Below are positions 56,215 to 64,000 of a DNA stretch of 64,000 nt, in pieces. The DNA is taken from contig QQUF01000029.1 of the NCBI GenBank assembly GCA_008501735.1, positions 1-64,000 on the forward strand. The letters run 5' to 3'. The notes beneath the pieces are model-generated. The model searched no databases. It was not told the origin of the DNA and was given only the letters and a program-made list of their open reading frames with translations. Source of the DNA: Calditrichota bacterium. Its GTDB lineage: Bacteria; CLD3. The position numbers and the translations under genes are program-made. The stretch's first letter is position 1, and every line of letters begins with the position of its first letter.

Positions 56215-58926
56215 ATGAAAAAGACCTTAATTTTTATACTTTTTCTTACAAACTTAGTTTTTGCAAAAGACCCTTTGGAAGAAATTTACACTCACATTGA
56301 CACTGCACTTACGACAATCAAAATGGCTCGTGAAGATTTTAAAATGCTTCACACTTACGTGAAAGAAGATTCTTTCCGTTTAAATTTAGTGAAAAAACTT
56401 TTTGATGAGCCACTTTACACTTTTTCAATTACAGATTCGATTGCCCGAAAAGGTTTCGAACTTGCAGAAAATCAGACTGAATTTTTAACTTTTGCTTCTT
56501 CACTTCTTGACGTAAAAACTGACAGAATTCCAAAACTTTCGGAAAAACAATTTTTACCAAACAACACCAAACTTCCGCCACTTTTAAAATCAAGCTTGGA
56601 AAAATTTTTACAAGCTGAAAACCTCGTCCAAAAGACAGTTGAAAGTGAACTTTCAGTTTTTTCAGAGGAAGAGAAGGAATTCATTTTTGAGCAAACTTCC
56701 GATTTTCTGACCCAAAGCGATTCCGAAGAAGAAGTTAACCCTTTCACTTCAAGAAAAAATGAGTACGAATCTTACGAGAGTTCTAAAAAATATTTTGAGT
56801 TAGTTCAGAAAATTAATCTCAGTAGAATTTTCGAGGTTTGCAAGTTTCAGCAAACAGTTTTTGAGAAATTGGTCAAGGATTTCAAAAAGACAAGATTCTT
56901 TCCAAAAGAAGTTCTTAAAATCGAAACTAAGTTTGGGAAGATTGCTTTTGGGACACGGGAAAATGATTTTTTTGAAGGAAATTATTTTTTGATTTTAGAC
57001 TGCGGCGGCTCTGACACTTACAGACTTTCGGAGAAAACAGACAAATTTCAAAACACAAAAATCTTCGATGCAAACGGCAATGATTTTTACGAAAGCCAAA
57101 GTTACGGACTCGGAAGCGGTTTCTTCGGCTTGGGAATTTTAATTGACGAAAAAGGAGATGACACTTACAAAAGCCTTTCTTTTTCACAAGGCTCTGGAAT
57201 CTTCGGAATTGGAATTCTTACCGACAAAAGCGGAAACGACGTTTTTACAGGAGACACTTGCGTTCAAGGAGCAGGGTTTTTCGGAATCGGTTTACTTTGG
57301 GATTTTGACGGAACTGACACTTATAAATCAGAAATTTTTTCACAGGCTTTCGGCGGAGTAAAAGGTTTCGGCGGACTTTTCGACAAAAAAGGAAACGACT
57401 TTTACCTTCCGGGTGGAAAATACGTTGACGTTTTGCGTTACGAAGCTCGTTTTGAATTTCTAGGACAAGGTTTTGGTTTTGGAATTCGTCCTTTAGCTTC
57501 CGGTGGAATTGGAATTCTCGCCGACAGTTCAGGAAACGACACTTACCGTTCAGACATTTTCGGACAAGGTTCAGCTTACTGGTTTGCACTCGGCGGAATT
57601 GTTGACTTTAGCGGAAACGACACTTACTCAAGTCATCAGTACGCACAAGGTTCTGGAGTTCATTTTGCTTTCGGAAACTTGCTCGACTACTCGGGAACTG
57701 ACAACTACGTTTCTTACGGAGTTTCTCAAGGTTGCGGACACGACTTCGCTTTTGGCGGACTTTTGGACTTGAAAGGCGAGGATTCTTACGTTTGCCACGA
57801 CCTTTCACAAGGCGGCGGAAATGCCAACGCAATTTCATTTTTTTGTGACACAGAAGGCAAAGACGGTTACTTACAGAAAAAACGAAACACTCTCGGTTAC
57901 TCAGACCGAAGACGAGATTTTGGAATGCTCGGACTTTTCTTCGATTTGGGCGGAAAAGACACTTACACGCAACTAATCGGAGGCGAAAATTCAACTTGGA
58001 TTCACTCAACTTACGGCTACGGAGTGGACAAAGAAATTTTGAAGGAGAGTTCTAAAACCGAAAAAGCTGAAAAAGATTCTGTAAAATTGGAAACTGAACT
58101 TGAAAAACTTTTCGTTCAGGCTTCAACTCCTTTGCACAAATTCCAAAAAGACGTTCAGCCTGCACGCGACAAAATCATCGAAATTGGCTTGAAAGCAATG
58201 CCTTTTCTCGTGTCAAAATTCGATACTTTCAGTCCTCGTGAAGCTTGGGCTTTGCGACTTGTAATTCCAAAAATTGAAGGTGCAGAAGAATTTTTACACA
58301 AAGTTCTAAAAGAAAACGAAAAGACAAAAATCGGTTTGGCAATTTACATTCTTGGTGAAATTGGAAAAGAAGAATCAGTTCCTTTCTTGGAAAAAATGGC
58401 TTTGAATGAAAATTGGAAAATTCGAGATGTAACTGCAACTTCTTTGGGAAAAATCAAATCTTTAAAAGCTGAAAAGACTTTGCAAGAGCTTTGTAAAGAT
58501 GAAAACTTTTTGGTAAGAAAGTCGGCGAGTTTGGGACTTGGAAGAATCAAGGCTCAAAATTCAACTGAGCTTTTACTTGAACTTTTGAAAGACGAAAGTC
58601 AGGCAGTTCGCCACCAAGCAGAGCGTTCTTTGGCAATGACTTTTGAATTTTCGGAGAATTCTGTTTTAGAAAAGTTGAAGGCAGAAAATATTTTGGAACA
58701 GGAAAGACTTCACTTAATCGGTGTTCTTGAACTTGTTGGAAAAGATTGTTCAAAAGAAGGCAGGAAAATTTTAGAAAATTTATTGAAAAGTCAAAGTGAA
58801 CTTGTGAGAGGTTACTCGGCAAAGGCTTTGTTGAAAATTAAACCTGATTCTAAAAAATTGCGGAAGTTGAAAGAGAAAGAGGAAAGTGCTTTTGTGATTG
58901 GGATTTTGGAAAGTGAAAAGAAGTGA
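56215..58926 (+). CDS. Exported protein with tandem GNDTY beta-solenoid-like repeats and C-terminal HEAT repeats
   Basis: Start at MKKTLIFILFLTNLVFA. Repeats G.GIL.D..GNDTY.S...QGSG; then HEAT units AIYILGEIGKEESVPFLEKMALNENWKIRDVTATSLGKIK. Confidence 0.82.
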   Translation: MKKTLIFILFLTNLVFAKDPLEEIYTHIDTALTTIKMAREDFKMLHTYVKEDSFRLNLVKKLFDEPLYTFSITDSIARKGFELAENQTEFLTFASSLLDVKTDRIPKLSEKQFLPNNTKLPPLLKSSLEKFLQAENLVQKTVESELSVFSEEEKEFIFEQTSDFLTQSDSEEEVNPFTSRKNEYESYESSKKYFELVQKINLSRIFEVCKFQQTVFEKLVKDFKKTRFFPKEVLKIETKFGKIAFGTRENDFFEGNYFLILDCGGSDTYRLSEKTDKFQNTKIFDANGNDFYESQSYGLGSGFFGLGILIDEKGDDTYKSLSFSQGSGIFGIGILTDKSGNDVFTGDTCVQGAGFFGIGLLWDFDGTDTYKSEIFSQAFGGVKGFGGLFDKKGNDFYLPGGKYVDVLRYEARFEFLGQGFGFGIRPLASGGIGILADSSGNDTYRSDIFGQGSAYWFALGGIVDFSGNDTYSSHQYAQGSGVHFAFGNLLDYSGTDNYVSYGVSQGCGHDFAFGGLLDLKGEDSYVCHDLSQGGGNANAISFFCDTEGKDGYLQKKRNTLGYSDRRRDFGMLGLFFDLGGKDTYTQLIGGENSTWIHSTYGYGVDKEILKESSKTEKAEKDSVKLETELEKLFVQASTPLHKFQKDVQPARDKIIEIGLKAMPFLVSKFDTFSPREAWALRLVIPKIEGAEEFLHKVLKENEKTKIGLAIYILGEIGKEESVPFLEKMALNENWKIRDVTATSLGKIKSLKAEKTLQELCKDENFLVRKSASLGLGRIKAQNSTELLLELLKDESQAVRHQAERSLAMTFEFSENSVLEKLKAENILEQERLHLIGVLELVGKDCSKEGRKILENLLKSQSELVRGYSAKALLKIKPDSKKLRKLKEKEESAFVIGILESEKK

Positions 58927-58987
58927 GAGCCTGACTGGGAGTCAGACACTCACAAAAATTTGAGAGCGGAATTCACGCTTAGAAAAA

Positions 58988-60328
58988 TTATTTCAAAAGA
59001 GTCATTCGTTTAGTTTGTGTGAATTTTCCGTTTGAAAGCGAGTAGTAGTAAACGCCACTTGAAACAGAATTTCCATTTTTGTTAGTTCCATTCCAAACAA
59101 CTGAACCTTGTGGTTGAGTCAAAACAAATTCTTGAACTTCTTCACCCAAAATATTAAAAATAGTCAACTTACTTTTTGTAAAATTTGCAACTTCGAATTC
59201 GTAGCTAATTGTAGTTGTTGGGTTAAAAGGATTTGGGAAATTTTGTTGGAGCTGAAAATCAATTTCTTTTTTAAAGGAACCTTCATTCTCAGAAATATCA
59301 TCAACGAGCAAGGATATTAAATCGAAATCTTGTATTGAGTTAGCAAAATTCAATGTGTTCACCAAACTTAGGTTTGAAGGGTCATAGAAATTAATAGTGT
59401 TAAAATCAGAGACTGTCAAATCTTGTTCAATATCTTTAATCGAAAAACCACCTGCAATTGTTGGCAAAGTCTGAGCGTCTTGTATTACTGAACCGTTTAC
59501 AGCATCAAAGCTGTAAACTCCAGCATTTGTTGCTGCAAAAGCATCTCCACAAAAACCAATTCCATTATCCATAATTGCTAAGCTTCCTGGAGAATTTCCG
59601 ATTAAAAAAGTATCTGTAATAGCGTGAGTTTGCTCATCAAAAGCAATTACCATTCCCGAACTATCACCGAATGCACCTGAACAAACTGTATAAATTTTTC
59701 CATTAAAGTAAGCTAAATCTTGTGGATTATCGTGAACGATTACAGTGTCAGAAACAGTGAAAGTCGTTAAGTCAATTATACTTACTGTGTTGTTAGAGCC
59801 AAAGCCAGAATTTGCAACAAAAAGTTGGTCTCCTCTGACTAATAAACCTTGTGGATTTGCTCCAACGTCAACAGTGTCCAACACAACTCCTGTTAACAAA
59901 GAAATTTTATAAACTTGATTATCATTTAAAGCACTTAAATAACCTGTATAAGCTCCCCAAACTCCATAATCAACTTCTAAATCCCAAGGATTTGAACCAT
60001 TTGGCAAATCAATTGTATCAGGAATTGCTTGAGTTCCGCTTAGAGCAGCATTGCAAAGTTCGAAATTTGGTATTTTGAGAAGTCTTGCCCCATCTCCATT
60101 TGGAAAAGAACCTGAGTTTACAACAAAAGTAAGAGCCTCTACCGAAACAACTTTGTTAGCAACTTCTCCGACTGCCATTACATTACTGTAAACAGAGTCA
60201 TTCATTACAATTGATAAATGCTGATTTGAAAATCCTTCGATAACAACAAGATCTTGAGCTTTGGCTAAGTTACCTAAAGTCAAAAAAAGTAAAAGTGAGA
60301 TAAGTGTTTGTTTCATTTTGAAATTCAT
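58988..60328 (-). CDS. T9SS-secreted beta-propeller (YncE-like) protein
   Basis: Propeller blades (NTVSIIDLTTFTVSDTVIVHDNPQDLAYFNGKIYTV); C-terminal NFPNPFNPTTTISY...GVYYYSLSNGKFTQTKRMTLLK. Confidence 0.82.
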   Translation of the reverse strand: MNFKMKQTLISLLLFLTLGNLAKAQDLVVIEGFSNQHLSIVMNDSVYSNVMAVGEVANKVVSVEALTFVVNSGSFPNGDGARLLKIPNFELCNAALSGTQAIPDTIDLPNGSNPWDLEVDYGVWGAYTGYLSALNDNQVYKISLLTGVVLDTVDVGANPQGLLVRGDQLFVANSGFGSNNTVSIIDLTTFTVSDTVIVHDNPQDLAYFNGKIYTVCSGAFGDSSGMVIAFDEQTHAITDTFLIGNSPGSLAIMDNGIGFCGDAFAATNAGVYSFDAVNGSVIQDAQTLPTIAGGFSIKDIEQDLTVSDFNTINFYDPSNLSLVNTLNFANSIQDFDLISLLVDDISENEGSFKKEIDFQLQQNFPNPFNPTTTISYEFEVANFTKSKLTIFNILGEEVQEFVLTQPQGSVVWNGTNKNGNSVSSGVYYYSLSNGKFTQTKRMTLLK

Positions 60329-60498
60329 TTTTAGACTACCCTAAATATAGTGTGTATTAATTTGCGAGACGCAAGATAAGTCAAAAAATTAGTTTTCAAA
60401 GGAAAAAAGGTATAAGGATTTTCTTAACTTTTGCTAAGATAAAGTTCTGAAATAACTTAGAGAGGCAAAAAAATAATCTTAAAACTCTGTAGTTTTTT

Positions 60499-61272
60499 CT
60501 AATCCGTTAAAGGTTGTGTTTCAATTGCTTCTTCTTTTGGAGAAAGGAAAATTCTAAGTAATTTTTCCCAATTTTCATCTGTTTTATAACGAGAAAATTT
60601 TAGCTTCTTAGCCACAAAATTTGGATTTTGGTAAAGTTCTGTAAAAATAACTTTTGAGCGATTAATCAGAGTGTCCATTCTTTTGATTGCGAATTTTTTG
60701 ATTGCTGAATTGAATACACTTGCAAGAACACTTACAAAAGAGTTGTAAATTTTTGCGTATGCGTAACACTCAACAACAACAAAAGATTTTCCATTTTTTG
60801 TTACGTATTCAAAATTTGCCAATAAAATTCCGTCGCCATCAATTGTGATATTTTTGATGATTGGCTTTGAGCTGTTCATTTTGCCTGAGAATAACAAACC
60901 CATTTTGTAACGGTTGCAGTATTCAAGTTCAAGAGTTCCGCGAATTGTCCTGTGGTCTTCAAGATAAAACTTTCCGTAATCAGTTGCAGTGATGTCATAT
61001 CTTGGTTTTAATCTATAAACTCGCCACAAAACAGAAGCTATGTCCAAATTTTCAAGAATCCTGTTTAAGGTCAGTGAGTCAGTTTGAATTTCAAATTTTG
61101 GAAACTCGTAACTAATGTCGGAATTGTTAATGATTTTGAGGTAGTTTTGTTTCGTCGAATCAGGAAGCGAATTAAGAATCTCATCTTGTGCAAAAACAGG
61201 AGTAGCGAATAATGAGCAGTAAACAATAAGCAGTAAAAAGTAAATTTTACTTTGCAAAATTTTATTAATCAT
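60499..61272 (-). CDS. Hypothetical exported protein
   Basis: Signal peptide; 257 aa. Confidence 0.6.
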   Translation of the reverse strand: MINKILQSKIYFLLLIVYCSLFATPVFAQDEILNSLPDSTKQNYLKIINNSDISYEFPKFEIQTDSLTLNRILENLDIASVLWRVYRLKPRYDITATDYGKFYLEDHRTIRGTLELEYCNRYKMGLLFSGKMNSSKPIIKNITIDGDGILLANFEYVTKNGKSFVVVECYAYAKIYNSFVSVLASVFNSAIKKFAIKRMDTLINRSKVIFTELYQNPNFVAKKLKFSRYKTDENWEKLLRIFLSPKEEAIETQPLTD

Positions 61273-61288
61273 TAATCATTAATCATTA
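61264..61288. repeat. Tandem heptamer ATTAATC (about 3.6 copies) over the start codon of the downstream gene
   Basis: attaatc attaatc attaatc atta. Confidence 0.8.
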
Positions 61289-61290
61289 GT

Positions 61291-62604
61291 TTAAAAGTCC
61301 CAAGAATACCTAACGTAAAAAGCCCATTGGTTTTCTTTTTGACTTAGAGTTCGGTTTAATTCTAAACGTAAGTCACCCGTTTTTTCTGTTAAAGCAACTC
61401 CAACGTCGGCTTCTAAGTCAGAGAAGGAAAATCCACCAGCTTTATAAAAATTATCGGATTCATCTTCACTCCAAACCTGACCAATGTCTAACATTAAAAT
61501 AAAATTAAGCTGACCAAGCCAACCAATCATTTCTGTTGTTTTGCTGTCTGTCCAAGAATGGAAGAAAAGGTCGTTGTTCCAAAGGAACATTCGATTTCCA
61601 CGATACTGTTTGAAATCAGAACCTCTTAAAGTACTAATTCCACCGATTTCAAAACGCTTTTGTTGCAAATCTGTTTCCGTCAAAGAACCTAAACGAACTC
61701 TCGTGTTGTAGCTAATTTTTTTAGTTACAGGTAAGTAAGCCTTTCCTTCGAGTAAGTAAAAACCGAAATCATTAGTTGACTCTTTACCCATAGTTTTTTC
61801 AATTTCTGCATTCAATTCGTAACCAAGTCGGATTTTATTTTTTCTTTCCCAAGTTTTCCAAGTGTAAGCCAAACGCAAAGAATTGTATTTTCCTCCGTGA
61901 GCTTGTGCTGCATCGCTCGGTCTTAAAATTTCATTTGAGATTACACTTTCAGGACCTAAAGAAGGGTTGTAACGGAGTTTATCCTCGCGAAAAAGTGAGA
62001 TTCTTGTATTTGTAGTTTCCAAACTTCTATGTTTGTCAAATTTGTACTCAACTTCGAAAACTGTGTTTGCGTCAAAGCCAAATTTTAAGAAAAGACTTTG
62101 ACCAATTCTCTTGAAGTAATCTCGGTAATCTCTTGAAAGAATTGCTGTTGACGCTGAGTTTTCGGAAAGTCCAACTCTCCAGTTGTCTTTTGAATCAGTC
62201 ATTCGGTAATATCTTGCTCCAACGTAAACAGGAATTGTTTCAAAAAAACCTTTTGAAATTTCTCCACTAAATCTCCATTTTTTCTTTTTCGTGTCTTCTA
62301 TGGCATTAAAAGCATAACCAACGTAAAAATGAATATCAAATTTGTGCTCAGGTTTTAGATTGAAAGTCTTCTTCGCCCAGTTCCACTGCAACAAATAATC
62401 TTTAGGAAATTGATAAGCTACAAAAAAACCGTCAACTCTATTAATTTCTGTTCTTAAAGGAGTTGTTTCAATCAAACCATTTACTTGTTCAGAAAAAAGT
62501 CCTTCTTTTTTGAGACCTTTTTTTTGTTGAGCAAAAAGTAAATTTGTAGAAATAAGTAAGAAAATTAACGTTTTTAGAATTGAATATTTTTTAAGGCTTA
62601 GCAA
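61291..62604 (-). CDS. Omp85-like surface antigen (BamA/TamA barrel)
   Basis: FEIGGISTLRGSDFKQYRGNRMFLWNNDLFF; C-terminal aromatic AFYVRYSWDF. Confidence 0.75.
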   Translation of the reverse strand: MLSLKKYSILKTLIFLLISTNLLFAQQKKGLKKEGLFSEQVNGLIETTPLRTEINRVDGFFVAYQFPKDYLLQWNWAKKTFNLKPEHKFDIHFYVGYAFNAIEDTKKKKWRFSGEISKGFFETIPVYVGARYYRMTDSKDNWRVGLSENSASTAILSRDYRDYFKRIGQSLFLKFGFDANTVFEVEYKFDKHRSLETTNTRISLFREDKLRYNPSLGPESVISNEILRPSDAAQAHGGKYNSLRLAYTWKTWERKNKIRLGYELNAEIEKTMGKESTNDFGFYLLEGKAYLPVTKKISYNTRVRLGSLTETDLQQKRFEIGGISTLRGSDFKQYRGNRMFLWNNDLFFHSWTDSKTTEMIGWLGQLNFILMLDIGQVWSEDESDNFYKAGGFSFSDLEADVGVALTEKTGDLRLELNRTLSQKENQWAFYVRYSWDF

Positions 62605-63550
62605 CGATTTGTCCTTCTTGAGTGATTTGAATTTTGTCAGTTACGAAACTTGTCTTAAGAGCAATTCCTGTCAAATGACAAGCAACGTTGTTTCCTCCTC
62701 CTGTAATCGTGTCGTTTCCAATAGCAAAGTGAAATGTTCCCATTGCTTTTTCATCTTCAATTACGTTTCCTGAAAAACTTGCTTTGTAATTAGTCCCAAG
62801 TCCGAATTCTGCTAAATAAGTTGCATTCTTTCCATAAGGTTCAATAGCTTTACGCAAAAGGTCAGCTTCAAAATCACCAACTATTTCAGTTGCAAAACCA
62901 TCTATAAAAGTTATCTCAATTGGATTTTCAATTCTCCCAATTGGATACATCGAGCCATCAACAACAATTTTTCCATTTACTGTTCCTTTTTTGGGACTAA
63001 AATAAACTTCTCCTGCTGGTAAATTACACATTTGCCCAGAATCGCAAACGACTCCAGTGTCTCGAAACACTTTCTGCCCTTCAACAGAAAACGTTAAATT
63101 TGTACCGGAAGCTGAAGTTACCGTTACGGTTTCTGAAATTTCAATTTGCTCGGCAATATAATTTGTAAGTTTTGCAATTTCATTGTAATCGGCATTCATT
63201 GTTCTTTCAATTACACTTCGTTTGATAGAAGGAAGTGTAGCAATTCTTGCTCCACTTGCACAGGCATCTTTAACTGCTTTTGTGTGAGAAATTGAAAAGG
63301 TTGTCGGAATAATAATCGCTGGAAACTCTTTCATCAAGTTTGCAATCTTTTCAGGAGGTTCTACTCCGTGCCCAATAGATTTTGCCATTTGAATTAAAAA
63401 AGCATTTTTTGCATACTTGGAGCCAATTTCCCAAAAGACAGAACCTATTTCAAACAGACTTTCATCTATGATAATTAATAAATCTTCATCCTTTTTAACA
63501 CGCAAACAATCTCTGACTGCAACTTCAGCACACTTTTTTAAGAGTCTCAT
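62591..63550 (-). CDS. M29-like aminopeptidase family protein
   Basis: CDSGQMCNLPAGEVYFSPKKGTVNGKIVVDGS, AEFGLGTNYKASFSGNVIEDEKAMGTFHFAIGND. Confidence 0.82.
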   Translation of the reverse strand: MRLLKKCAEVAVRDCLRVKKDEDLLIIIDESLFEIGSVFWEIGSKYAKNAFLIQMAKSIGHGVEPPEKIANLMKEFPAIIIPTTFSISHTKAVKDACASGARIATLPSIKRSVIERTMNADYNEIAKLTNYIAEQIEISETVTVTSASGTNLTFSVEGQKVFRDTGVVCDSGQMCNLPAGEVYFSPKKGTVNGKIVVDGSMYPIGRIENPIEITFIDGFATEIVGDFEADLLRKAIEPYGKNATYLAEFGLGTNYKASFSGNVIEDEKAMGTFHFAIGNDTITGGGNNVACHLTGIALKTSFVTDKIQITQEGQIVAKP

Positions 63551-63569
63551 CTATTTAGATACCAATGAA

Positions 63570-63959
63570 TTAGTTTTCAACTTTCTTAATTCGGATTTCA
63601 TCTGAACCTTCAGACATTGAAAGTTCTAAAGTAATGTAAGTTTTCTCGTCAAAGACATTTCCATCTTTTTCACAACAGACTAAAATCAAATTACCTTTTC
63701 CCTCACCGTATTCCTCCTGCAAGTCTTTTTCTTTTTTAAAATAAATTGAGGTAAAATACTTTTTTTCATCAATTTCAATTTCACCTGCCGAAGAAAAGTC
63801 AAGAACTTTGTTGTTTCCACCAGTATAAAATCCTGTAGTTTCTTCAGTGATAGAAATGAAATCTGCAAGAAAAGGTAAAAATATCTTGTTACCAAAAATC
63901 TTTCCTATTCTTTGCTCAGAGGTTGCAGCTTTGATTGAACAATCAGTGTATTTTTTCAT
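63570..63959 (-). CDS. Hypothetical protein
   Basis: 129 aa ORF, co-oriented with the upstream cluster. Confidence 0.45.
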   Translation of the reverse strand: MKKYTDCSIKAATSEQRIGKIFGNKIFLPFLADFISITEETTGFYTGGNNKVLDFSSAGEIEIDEKKYFTSIYFKKEKDLQEEYGEGKGNLILVCCEKDGNVFDEKTYITLELSMSEGSDEIRIKKVEN

Positions 63960-64000
63960 TGCCTTAGTCCGATTTAAATTTTATTAAAACTAAGTTATTT

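Noticed and set aside
56927-58009. Several antisense ORFs (57245-57589, 57608-58009) and a frame-shifted sense ORF (57503-57772)
   Set aside because: Arise from the regular codon pattern of the GNDTY repeats; no start context or domains.
1-64000. tRNA, rRNA or prophage/IS genes
   Set aside because: No tRNA T-loop/anticodon arrangement, rRNA segments, transposase or phage structural motifs were recognised by eye; a tRNAscan/Infernal run would be decisive.

Overview
AT-rich, gene-dense chromosomal window. From gene content it probably comes from a Bacteroidota/Ignavibacteriota/Kapabacteria-like lineage (inference): several proteins end in type IX secretion (T9SS) sorting domains, and there is a PorU-like C25 peptidase next to a PorV-like protein. 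Most of the window is housekeeping: an envelope block (uppS-tamB-bamA-ompH-lpxD), murF, murQ, miaA, maf, rodZ-like, lipoate ligase, HtrA, HU, two Hsp20 genes, a sirtuin, a nitrilase and a 7xLysM transglycosylase. The most notable items are: (1) a gene absent from the ORF track at 28529-28864 (-), an ArsC/thioredoxin-fold protein with an in-frame UGA in a U-x-x-C motif and a SECIS-like hairpin after it, i.e. a probable selenoprotein; (2) an aerobic benzoyl-CoA (box) module, boxB and boxC with a TetR regulator, split by a four-helix-bundle (23S rRNA intervening-sequence-type) ORF bounded by a 14-nt inverted repeat, with a related solo repeat about 8 kb away; (3) three perfect copies of GTGAT-N4-ATCAA in promoter regions (beside a cysteine-free Crp/Fnr gene and a T9SS adhesin, before a second T9SS protein, and before a tiny Hc1-like histone gene), suggesting a local CRP/FNR-type regulon; (4) a canonical sigma-54 -24/-12 element before tandem Hsp20 genes; (5) a protein fusing about ten G-N/D-D-T-Y beta-solenoid-like repeats to HEAT repeats; (6) a candidate C-terminally membrane-anchored PD-(D/E)XK protein. 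No CRISPR, rRNA, tRNA or complete transposon was seen. All reading was by eye; no searches or folding were run.
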